The notes beneath the pieces were generated by a model. The model had not been told where the DNA came from. It ran no database searches and saw only the letters and a list, made by a program, of their open reading frames with translations. The position numbers were made by a program, and so were the translations under genes. From assembly GCA_020847355.1 (NCBI GenBank), contig JADLCG010000329.1:1-7299 (forward strand): DNA of 7,299 bases, written 5' to 3'. Numbering within the stretch: position 1 is the first letter of the stretch; each line of letters opens with the position of its first letter. Below are positions 1 through 5,316 of the stretch, in pieces. The DNA comes from Anaerolineales bacterium (GTDB lineage Bacteria; Chloroflexota; Anaerolineae; Anaerolineales; Villigracilaceae).

Positions 1-492
1 CTGCGCCGCGACAATTCTCCCGTCTTTGAGTTGACTCAAAACCTTTGCGTTTCCGCTAACCGCTTCAATGATCGGCGCGCGGATGAAAACCGCATGATAC
101 GGATGTTTGGTCTTGGTGGCTTTGAGCAATTCGTCTATGACTAAATCTGTCTCAAACGAATCCACTTGCCGACCAAAAGCGTTGCGCTCAACTTTGATAT
201 CCATCAAACCGAGCAAGGGCTGATCGCGGTTTGCGTCTTTGGATAAAAAGATCGCGCCGGCGCACGTTCCCCAAATCGCGTGTTTTTTTCCAAACTCGCG
301 CAAAGGTTCGATCAAATGATAATGCACGGCTAATTTGCCAATCGTGGTGGATTCGCCGCCGGGGATGATCAAGCCGTCCAGCCCCTCCAGATGTTCGGGC
401 AGGCGCACTTCCCGCGCCGCCACGCCGATTTTTTTCAGCATGGCAATATGTTCTGCAAAATCGCCTTGTAAAGCTAAAACGCCTATTTTCAT
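1..492 (-). CDS. pdxT: PdxT, glutaminase subunit of PLP synthase (3' end cut by window edge)
   Basis: Class I glutamine amidotransferase that hydrolyses glutamine and passes ammonia to PdxS for pyridoxal 5'-phosphate synthesis. My translation of the minus strand from the ATG at 492-490 begins MKIGVLALQGDFAEHI, the usual PdxT opening. PGGEST lies at residues 45-50 (oxyanion/glutamine-binding loop) and WGTCAGAI at 74-81 carries the nucleophile Cys77. The frame stays open for 164 codons to base 1. The family is about 190-200 residues, so roughly 30 C-terminal residues, including the His-Glu pair of the catalytic triad, lie outside the window; nothing suggests a broken gene. It lies 99 bp downstream of pdxS on the same strand, so co-transcription is expected. 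There is no convincing Shine-Dalgarno sequence before the start, and an in-frame ATG at 504 (adding MVLT) is the only nearby alternative. Family assignment is firm; the exact start is less so. Confidence 0.95.
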   Translation of the reverse strand, partial: MKIGVLALQGDFAEHIAMLKKIGVAAREVRLPEHLEGLDGLIIPGGESTTIGKLAVHYHLIEPLREFGKKHAIWGTCAGAIFLSKDANRDQPLLGLMDIKVERNAFGRQVDSFETDLVIDELLKATKTKHPYHAVFIRAPIIEAVSGNAKVLSQLKDGRIVAAQ

Positions 493-512
493 AGTTAGGA
501 CCATTGATTGTG

Positions 513-581
513 GACGATTGACTATAAATTCGTGTAATTCGCGGCAAAAGATTTTGACCCGCGAGTCTATAGTCAATCGTC
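513..581. repeat. Nested inverted repeat between pdxS and pdxT
   Basis: The outer arms are a perfect 14-bp inverted repeat, GACGATTGACTATA at 513-526 and TATAGTCAATCGTC at 568-581. Inside are TCGCGG (539-544) with CCGCGA (559-564), and within those CAAAA (545-549) with TTTTG (552-556) around a GA centre. The outer right arm continues into a short tandem of ATCGTCTA-like units to about 590. Such dyads of short GTCTA/ATCGTC words are typical of dispersed intergenic elements (REP or small MITE-like), but copy number cannot be judged from one window. In the pdxS-pdxT transcript it would fold into a strong stem. It is not followed by a run of U, so it is not an obvious terminator; it could slow, process or stabilise the message. 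Confidence 0.8.
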
Positions 582-591
582 TATCGTCTAA

Positions 592-1479
592 TTACCAGCC
601 GCGCACTGCCAGTCTTTCGCCTTCTGGCATTTGAGCGGCGTTTCTGCCGACCATCGCCTCGCCCAAGTTCTTGCTCACTTCCGCAAGAATCGAAGCGTCT
701 TGATAGTGCGTCACCGATTTGACGATGGCGGCGGCGCGTTTGGCAGGATCGCCGGATTTGAAAATGCCCGAACCAACGAACACGCCGTCCACGCCGAGTT
801 GCATCATCAAAGCCGCATCGGCTGGAGTCGCCACGCCGCCCGCCGCAAAATTGACCACCGGCATCCGCCCAAGTTCTTTGGTCTCTTTGACCAATTCATA
901 CGGCGCGCCGTTATTTTTGGCGAACGCCATCAGTTCTTCATCGCCCATCGTTTTGAGTTGACGAATCGCGCCCAATACCGAACGCGCATGGCGCACAGCT
1001 TCGACCACGTCGCCGGTTCCCGCTTCGCCTTTAGTGCGCATCATCGCCGCGCCTTCGCCAATTCTGCGTAGGGCTTCGCCGATGTTGCGGCATCCGCAGA
1101 CGAAAGGCACTTTGAAATTGTGTTTCAAGATGTGATGTTCTTCGTCCGCCGGAGTCAGCACTTCGGATTCGTCAATGTAATCAATGCCGATCGATTCGAG
1201 AATCTGCGCTTCTACAAAGTGACCGATGCGGCATTTCGCCATCACGGGAATTGTCACCGCATCCATGATTTTCAAAATCATATCCGGGTCGCTCATCCGC
1301 GCCACGCCGCCATCCGCGCGAATATCCGCCGGCACGCGCTCCAAAGCCATCACGGCGCAAGCGCCGGCTTCTTCGGCAATTTTGGCTTGCTCGGCGTTCA
1401 CCACGTCCATGATCACGCCGCCTTTTAGCATTTGCGCCAAACCTTTTTTCTCAGTCCAAGTTCCAGTTTTTGCTTCCAT
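592..1479 (-). CDS. pdxS: PdxS, synthase subunit of PLP synthase
   Basis: Condenses ribose 5-phosphate, glyceraldehyde 3-phosphate and PdxT-derived ammonia to pyridoxal 5'-phosphate; the family forms a cytosolic dodecamer of (beta/alpha)8 barrels. The product is 295 residues, the family's usual length. Visible landmarks are MDVVNAEQA with Asp25, PVMAKCRIGHFVEAQ with Lys82 (equivalent to the first imine-forming lysine), IDYIDESEVLTPADE at 99-113, RTKGEAGTG with Lys150 (second catalytic lysine), and the phosphate-binding FAAGGVATPADA and GVFVGSGIF segments near the C-terminus. The start chosen is the ATG at 1479-1477, preceded five bases away by AGGAG (1489-1485). The frame is open a further 60 codons upstream, but that extension has no family similarity and would run through the promoter. 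It is divergent from the PdxR-type regulator and upstream of pdxT. No key residue is missing. Confidence 0.98.
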   Translation of the reverse strand: MEAKTGTWTEKKGLAQMLKGGVIMDVVNAEQAKIAEEAGACAVMALERVPADIRADGGVARMSDPDMILKIMDAVTIPVMAKCRIGHFVEAQILESIGIDYIDESEVLTPADEEHHILKHNFKVPFVCGCRNIGEALRRIGEGAAMMRTKGEAGTGDVVEAVRHARSVLGAIRQLKTMGDEELMAFAKNNGAPYELVKETKELGRMPVVNFAAGGVATPADAALMMQLGVDGVFVGSGIFKSGDPAKRAAAIVKSVTHYQDASILAEVSKNLGEAMVGRNAAQMPEGERLAVRGW

Positions 1480-1507
1480 TTTGACTCCTAGTTTTTTTAT
1501 GCGCTCA

Positions 1508-1535
1508 ATTCTACGAATAAATTGGACTATGTTAA
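1508..1535 (-). promoter_or_regulatory. Probable pdxS promoter
   Basis: Reading the minus strand, TTAACA (1535-1530) and TAGAAT (1513-1508) are each one base from the sigma-70-type consensus and are separated by 16 bp. The predicted start is near 1501, giving a short leader of about 22 nt that contains the AGGAG ribosome binding site at 1489-1485. The slightly short spacer and imperfect -35 fit a promoter that needs an activator. Proposed regulator half-sites overlap the -35 and the spacer. Inferred from sequence only. Confidence 0.55.
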
Positions 1536-1570
1536 GAGCCAATAAATGAGATTTATTGACCGACCACTTT
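1519..1570. promoter_or_regulatory. Candidate PdxR operator array in the divergent spacer
   Basis: Three similar half-sites align on a TGG core: AAAGTGGTCGG on the minus strand (1570-1560), TATTGGCTCTTA on the minus strand (1544-1533) and AAATTGGACTA on the plus strand (1519-1529). The first two are direct repeats 25 bp apart, and the third faces the second. Between them lies a perfect dyad, CAATAAATGAGATTTATTG (1540-1558). From memory, the motif published for actinobacterial PdxR is close to AAAGTGGWCTA, and MocR proteins often bind direct plus inverted half-sites; I could not check this. The second and third sites cover the -35 and spacer of the proposed pdxS promoter, and the first lies just upstream of the pdxR -35. 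Confidence 0.55.
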
Positions 1571-1578
1571 TTTTGAAT

Positions 1579-1608
1579 TTGACGCTTTTTAGCAATTGTC
1601 CCTATAAT
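1579..1608 (+). promoter_or_regulatory. pdxR promoter
   Basis: TTGACG (1579-1584) and a perfect TATAAT (1603-1608) are separated by 18 bp, close to the sigma-70-type consensus. Transcription would begin near 1615, leaving a leader of roughly 47 nt with a GC-rich hairpin (1621-1638) and a GGAGAG ribosome binding site (1650-1655) six bases before the pdxR ATG. Confidence 0.75.
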
Positions 1609-1620
1609 AAAACCAAACCT

Positions 1621-1638
1621 GCGGGCTTCCTTGCCCGC
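1621..1638 (+). other. Perfect GC hairpin in the pdxR leader
   Basis: GCGGGC (1621-1626), loop TTCCTT, GCCCGC (1633-1638): a perfect 6-bp GC stem starting about 6 nt after the predicted transcript start and ending 11 nt before the ribosome binding site. It has no U tract, so it is not a terminator. It may protect the 5' end of the mRNA or bind a protein; no function can be shown from sequence. Confidence 0.5.
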
Positions 1639-1661
1639 CAATCTGCTTTGGAGAGCCAACT

Positions 1662-3134
1662 ATGCGTATTCCACTCAACCGCGAAAGCCCAATTCCGCTG
1701 TATCAACAAATTGGTGATTATTTGAAGAAGGCGATTCTCTCCGGCAACTTGACGGCTGAAACGCGCCTCCCTGCCAGCCGACAGTTGGCTCTCGATCTGG
1801 GAGTTAATCGCACCACCGTAGAAAATGCCTATGCCATGTTAGAGGCGGCTGGCTTGGTTTTCTCGCGCATGGGTAGCGGAACATACGTCTTGGCGCAGAG
1901 TTTCACCCGCCCGAAAAATAACGCCGAGATCAATTTGCCGCTCTGGCAGAAAAATTTTCAAGCGGATGAAGCGCTCTCAAAAGCTGAATTGGCGGATGAG
2001 ATGTTGCAAGCCGCCGGACACGCTCACCCAATCAGTTTTGCCGGCGGCATTAGCGATACGCGCCAATTCCCCGCCGAAGAATTTCGTAAAATTTTGCAAA
2101 CTGTTATGCGCCGCGATCAGATCAACGCTTTGGAATATGGCGAGCGGAGCGGCTACGCCCCGCTCCGCGAAGGGATCGCGCATATTTTGGCAAGCCAGGG
2201 GTTGCAAACCAACTCTGAAAGTATTTTGATCACAGCCGGATCGCAACAAGCTATTTTTCTGGTATCTCAAGTTCTGCTCAAACCCAACGATGTGATCTTA
2301 GTGGAGAACCCAACCTATTCAGTGGCTTTAGATTTATTCCGCGCTTTAGGGTTTCAAATTATTGGCGTTCCAATGGATAATCAAGGAATGCAAGTTGAAA
2401 AACTGGAGAAGCTTTTACAACAGCATCACCCCAAACTCATTTACACAATTCCAAATTTTCATAACCCCACAGGGACTTGCCTGAGCAGTCCGCGCCGCCG
2501 CGAGTTGATTGCGCTGGCGGAGAGATATAACGTCCCGATTTTGGAAGATGATTTTGTCGGCGACTTGCGTTATGAGGGGCGCGCCCAGCCTTCGCTCAAA
2601 GCCTTGGATCAAAACGGACAGGTAATTTATGTCGGCACATTTTCTAAAATGCTCATGCCCGGTCTGCGCGTCGGTTTCATCGTGGCGGATGGACCGGTCT
2701 TCAACAGCTTGCTCAACTTCAAGCGCGTCAGCGATTTGGCGACTTCTACATTAATTCAACGCGCCTTAGATGCGTATGTAACCGTCGGCAGATACCAAAC
2801 TTACCTGCATCGTTCCTCTCAGATTTTTCGGAAAAGGCGCGACGCAATGGTCTCGGCGATCAAACGACATTTGCCGGCGAAAGTGACTTTTGAAATCCCG
2901 ACTGGCGGCTTGTTCATTTGGCTCAAATTACCGGAGGCGCTCTCTGCGGAAAAATTACTGCCGGCGGCTTGTCAGGCGGGCGTTGCATTTGTGCCGGGTA
3001 ATTTCTTCTTTGTTGATAGCGAACAGGGCAAGGAATGGTTGCGGCTTAACTTTGCTTCTCAACCGGCGGAAGCTATTGAAGAGGGCATTCAGCGGCTGGG
3101 CAAGGCGATCCGCCAGTCTGCGCGCGGCGCTTGA
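1662..3134 (+). CDS. pdxR: MocR/PdxR-type regulator (GntR wHTH fused to aminotransferase-like domain)
   Basis: Probable PLP-responsive regulator of pdxST. Residues 10-77 form a GntR winged helix-turn-helix (PIPLYQQIGDYLKKAI, LPASRQLALDLGVNRTTVENAY, GSGTYV). After a linker, residues ~120-485 are a fold-type I aminotransferase domain. It contains Asn268 in NFHNPTG, Asp297 in ILEDDF, the Schiff-base lysine Lys329 in GTFSKMLMPGLRVGF, and Arg461 in LRLNFA, so it can probably bind PLP. At 490 residues it has the usual MocR length. The ATG at 1662 follows GGAGAG at a spacing of six. MocR proteins use the aminotransferase fold as a sensor rather than an enzyme (family knowledge). Its divergent position 182 bp from pdxS, with shared candidate operators, is the main argument for PdxR rather than GabR, TauR or another MocR branch. 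The symbol is therefore context-based. Its stop codon overlaps the -35 of the next promoter. Confidence 0.9.
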   Translation: MRIPLNRESPIPLYQQIGDYLKKAILSGNLTAETRLPASRQLALDLGVNRTTVENAYAMLEAAGLVFSRMGSGTYVLAQSFTRPKNNAEINLPLWQKNFQADEALSKAELADEMLQAAGHAHPISFAGGISDTRQFPAEEFRKILQTVMRRDQINALEYGERSGYAPLREGIAHILASQGLQTNSESILITAGSQQAIFLVSQVLLKPNDVILVENPTYSVALDLFRALGFQIIGVPMDNQGMQVEKLEKLLQQHHPKLIYTIPNFHNPTGTCLSSPRRRELIALAERYNVPILEDDFVGDLRYEGRAQPSLKALDQNGQVIYVGTFSKMLMPGLRVGFIVADGPVFNSLLNFKRVSDLATSTLIQRALDAYVTVGRYQTYLHRSSQIFRKRRDAMVSAIKRHLPAKVTFEIPTGGLFIWLKLPEALSAEKLLPAACQAGVAFVPGNFFFVDSEQGKEWLRLNFASQPAEAIEEGIQRLGKAIRQSARGA

Positions 3135-3158
3135 CAAACTGCGCTTCAGCGCTACAAT
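3131..3158 (+). promoter_or_regulatory. Promoter of the ytrA-SPFH-sdpI-CPBP operon
   Basis: A perfect TTGACA (3131-3136) includes the pdxR stop codon TGA, and TACAAT (3153-3158) follows after 16 bp. The spacer contains the dyad GCGCT-TC-AGCGC (3141-3152). The leader to the ribosome binding site AAGGAG (3187-3192) would be about 20 nt. Confidence 0.7.
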
Positions 3159-3184
3159 TTAGACAATGATACAATTAGTACAAT
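3153..3184 (+). repeat. Four phased ACAAT repeats over the -10 and transcript start
   Basis: TACAAT at 3153, GACAAT at 3162, TACAAT at 3170 and TACAAT at 3179 recur at steps of 9, 8 and 9 bp, spanning the -10 box to just before the ribosome binding site. The position suits an operator for autoregulation by the GntR protein encoded directly downstream. YtrA-type regulators usually bind inverted repeats, and I see no good long dyad here, so the role is uncertain and AT-rich coincidence is possible. Confidence 0.45.
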
Positions 3185-3196
3185 ATAAGGAGCGCT

Positions 3197-3601
3197 ATGG
3201 CTGAAAAGAAATTAACCCTCCAACTTGATTTTCGCTCAGGCTTACCCATTTACACCCAAATTGTGGAGCAAGTGCAAAGCCAGCTTGCCGCCGGCATTTT
3301 GAAAGCGGGCGATCAATTGCCCACCGTGCGCGCCTTGGCGGAAGAGTTGCGCGTCAATTTCAATACCATCGCTCGCGCTTATCGCCTATTGGATGAGGCG
3401 CGCATCATTTCTACGCAACAGGGTCGCGGCACATACATCACTGAAATCCCGCCGCCGAAAGTGACGGAAAAACTGAAGCAGGCTTCGCTGGTGGCTTTGA
3501 CTGACCGCTTCGTCAACGAAGCTGAGCGGTTGGGATTTTCGGAGCCGGAGATCAGCCAAATGGTGAAAGCCAGATTACAGGTCAAGAAAGCGGCGCGTTG
3601 A
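3197..3601 (+). CDS. YtrA-subfamily GntR transcriptional regulator
   Basis: Short one-component regulator, probably a repressor of its own operon. Residues 17-82 are the GntR winged helix-turn-helix: LPIYTQIVEQVQSQLAAGIL, then QLPTVRALAEELRVNFNTIARAYRLL cut by a turn, then the wing GRGTYI. The remaining ~50 residues form a helical tail (LTDRFVNEAERLGFSEPEISQMV), the small dimerisation domain that distinguishes YtrA members from the larger GntR subfamilies. The length of 134 residues is in the family range of about 120-135. The start follows AAGGAG at a spacing of four. YtrA-type regulators commonly head operons for ABC exporters or cell-envelope defence induced by wall-active peptides (family knowledge). 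Here the downstream partners are an SPFH protein, an SdpI protein and a CPBP protease, with no ABC transporter in the window. The inducing signal is unknown. Confidence 0.93.
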   Translation: MAEKKLTLQLDFRSGLPIYTQIVEQVQSQLAAGILKAGDQLPTVRALAEELRVNFNTIARAYRLLDEARIISTQQGRGTYITEIPPPKVTEKLKQASLVALTDRFVNEAERLGFSEPEISQMVKARLQVKKAAR

Positions 3602-3650
3602 TTGACGTAGCCGTATCAAAATGAAAGAAAAATAAAAGGAAAAAGTCAAA

Positions 3651-4586
3651 ATGAATACAAAGTTTATGCTTTCAAATCTCAAAAACAGTCAGGTGGACGC
3701 GCATATTCCGCCCATCGCTTATTTCTTGTTTGCAGTGATTCTGGCTGGCATGGTCAAAGGAATTATCGCGTTAGATGCCATACGCGCAACGGATATGCAA
3801 ATTGCAGTGTTTGTCTTTCCAATGCTCGCCCTGGCGCTGTATCTGTTATTTGCGGTGAAAGTCGCCGCGCAATGGGAAAAAGCCGTCGTCTTGCGGCTCG
3901 GTAAATTCAAAGGGTTAAAAGGACCCGGCTTGTTTTGGATTGTTCCGATTGTGGATGCAATCCCCACGTGGATTGATAACCGCGTCACCGTTACTTCCTT
4001 TTCAGCGGAAAAAACGCTGACCAAAGACACTGTGCCGGTGGATGTGGATGCTGTTTTATTTTGGGTCGTGTGGGACGCCGAGAAAGCCGCGTTGGAAGTG
4101 AAGGATTATCAAACCGCGCTTTCGTGGGCGGCGCAAACCGCTTTGCGCGAAATTATCGGACAAATGGAATTGGCGGATATTCTGGTTGGGCGCGCCAAAA
4201 TGGACGAAGAATTGCAGAAAATCATTGACGAGCGCACCACGTCTTGGGGCGTGACGGTTCAGTCCGTGGAAATCCGTGACGTAATCATTCCGCAAGCGTT
4301 GGAAGACGCGATGTCGCGCCAAGCGCAAGCCGAACGCGAACGTCAAGCCCGCGTAATTCTGGGCGAATCCGAAAAGCAGATTGCAGATTCTTTCGCCGAA
4401 GCGGCGAAAGCTTATCAAGATAACCCGACCGCCTTGCATTTACGCGCCATGAATATGTTGTTTGAAGGCTTGAAGCAAAAAGGCGCGTTAGTGATCGTGC
4501 CTAGTTCTGCGGTGGATACGATGAATCTCGGCGGCATGAGCGGCATGGTCTCGCTGGCGCAAAACCATTTGCCGAAAGAAAAATAA
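3651..4586 (+). CDS. SPFH-domain membrane protein (stomatin/slipin-like)
   Basis: Membrane scaffold of the stomatin/prohibitin/flotillin/HflK-C superfamily, 311 residues. Two hydrophobic segments at about residues 21-42 and 51-72 anchor it. The SPFH domain then runs from ~74 (QWEKAVVLRLGKFKGLKGPGLFWIVPIVD) through TKDTVPVDVDAVLFWVVWD to GVTVQSVEIRDVIIPQALEDAM (~200-221). After it comes a charged, Ala/Glu-rich helix (~222-257) expected to form a coiled coil for oligomerisation. The tail has a conserved-looking hydrophobic VIVPSSA segment. The start at 3651 has an AAAGGA about ten bases upstream, a weak site; Met6 is an alternative. It begins 49 bp after the GntR gene with no clear promoter between them, so it is probably co-transcribed. 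Slipins are often paired with an NfeD protein, which is absent here. Specific function is unknown; a role in organising the membrane for its operon partners is inference. Confidence 0.92.
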   Translation: MNTKFMLSNLKNSQVDAHIPPIAYFLFAVILAGMVKGIIALDAIRATDMQIAVFVFPMLALALYLLFAVKVAAQWEKAVVLRLGKFKGLKGPGLFWIVPIVDAIPTWIDNRVTVTSFSAEKTLTKDTVPVDVDAVLFWVVWDAEKAALEVKDYQTALSWAAQTALREIIGQMELADILVGRAKMDEELQKIIDERTTSWGVTVQSVEIRDVIIPQALEDAMSRQAQAERERQARVILGESEKQIADSFAEAAKAYQDNPTALHLRAMNMLFEGLKQKGALVIVPSSAVDTMNLGGMSGMVSLAQNHLPKEK

Positions 4587-4605
4587 GCGCCCTTCGCCAA
4601 AATGT

Positions 4606-4621
4606 TGTTTCACATGAAACA
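4606..4621. other. parS-like palindrome, copy 1
   Basis: TGTTTCACATGAAACA has 7-bp perfect arms around a CA centre. It matches 15 of 16 positions of the widely conserved ParB-binding site parS, TGTTTCACGTGAAACA, differing only in the central G. It lies in the 48-bp gap before the SdpI-family gene, ending two bases ahead of the GAGGAG ribosome binding site (4624-4629). Whether this variant binds ParB cannot be told from sequence; it may instead be an operator or mRNA element. Confidence 0.6.
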
Positions 4622-4634
4622 TAGAGGAGTAAAA

Positions 4635-5285
4635 ATGAATACAAAAACGACCGTCGGCATTGTCCTCAGCTTAATCGCGATTGCGGCAGTGGCAGGCTTG
4701 GTCCTCTGGAATCAACTGCCGGATCAAATGGCTTCGCACTGGGGCGTGGACGATCAAGTGAACGGCTATATGTCTAAATTTTGGGGCGTGTTCCTAATGC
4801 CTCTGGTTACTTTGGGCTTGTTTGGTCTGTTTATGCTTGTCCCCAGTATTGACCCGCAGAAAGCCAACATTGCCGGCTTCCGCGAGACCTTCAATCTCTT
4901 CATCGTCTTTTTGACGGTCTTCATGCTCTATATCCACGCCCTCACGCTCGTTTGGAATTTGGGCTATGCCAACTTCAAGATTAGCGCCGCGATCTTACCC
5001 CTCGTCGGCGTTCTACTGATTGGGATTGGCTTCTTGTTGAAGAAAGCCAAACGCAATTTCTTCATCGGGATTCGGACTCCGTGGACGCTTTCCAGCGATT
5101 CGGTTTGGGATAAAACGCATCAGACTGGCTCGTGGCTGTTCATGCTTTCTGGAGCGCTCGCCTGCGCTGGAAGTTTTTTTGGCGGAACTGCCGCGCTCTG
5201 GCTATTGCTTGTCCCGTTGTTCAGTTCAATTGTTTTTTTGACGATTTATTCTTATATCTTGTACCGCCAAGAGATGCGCGGTTAA
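4635..5285 (+). CDS. SdpI/DUF1648 family integral membrane protein
   Basis: Six-helix membrane protein of 216 residues, matching the ~207-residue Bacillus SdpI that protects cells from the SdpC killing peptide and also relays its presence. The N-terminal DUF1648 part has one helix (~5-25) followed by the signature LPDQMASHWGVDDQVNGYMSK (residues 28-48, where x in 'LP..ma.Hw...g..n.y..k' is typical). Further helices lie at ~49-70, 85-108 and 117-136. The SdpI signature follows as FFIGIRTPWTLSSDSVW (142-158) with HQTGSW, then two helices (~165-184, 186-208). The start is the ATG at 4635, five bases after GAGGAG; an in-frame ATG at 4602 would add 11 residues encoded by the parS-like palindrome and is less likely. 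No SdpC-like toxin is visible, and many family members have no proven immunity role, so only the family is assigned. Confidence 0.9.
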   Translation: MNTKTTVGIVLSLIAIAAVAGLVLWNQLPDQMASHWGVDDQVNGYMSKFWGVFLMPLVTLGLFGLFMLVPSIDPQKANIAGFRETFNLFIVFLTVFMLYIHALTLVWNLGYANFKISAAILPLVGVLLIGIGFLLKKAKRNFFIGIRTPWTLSSDSVWDKTHQTGSWLFMLSGALACAGSFFGGTAALWLLLVPLFSSIVFLTIYSYILYRQEMRG

Positions 5286-5289
5286 CGAA

Positions 5290-5305
5290 TGTTTCACATG
5301 AAACC
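5290..5305. other. parS-like palindrome, copy 2
   Basis: TGTTTCACATGAAACC repeats the first 15 bases of the copy at 4606-4621, with the same CA centre, and matches 14 of 16 positions of consensus parS. It sits in the 31-bp gap between the SdpI-family gene and the CPBP gene and touches the CTGGAG ribosome binding site (5305-5310). An ATG at 5289 opens a 14-codon frame (MFHMKPGAQNDKTL, stop 5331-5333) overlapping the CPBP start, but nothing shows that it is translated. Confidence 0.55.
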
Positions 5306-5316
5306 TGGAGCGCAAA

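Noticed and set aside
188..547. A 119-codon minus-strand frame overlapping pdxT.
   Set aside because: It is an out-of-frame shadow of pdxT, rich in Arg, and the pdxT frame has clear catalytic motifs.
631..1549. Several plus-strand frames opposite pdxS.
   Set aside because: They are His/Arg/Ala-rich shadows of a certain gene with no ribosome binding sites or recognisable motifs.
1480..1659. The pdxS frame stays open 60 codons upstream of the chosen start.
   Set aside because: The extension has no resemblance to PdxS, covers the promoter and operators, and lacks a ribosome binding site; the ATG at 1479 has AGGAG at five bases and gives the family length.
3602..3650. Possible separate promoter for the SPFH gene starting with TTGACG at 3602.
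   Set aside because: No acceptable -10 box occurs 15-19 bp downstream; co-transcription from the ytrA promoter explains it better.
4056..4439. A 127-codon minus-strand frame opposite the SPFH gene.
   Set aside because: Composition is typical of an antisense shadow, and the SPFH frame is well supported.
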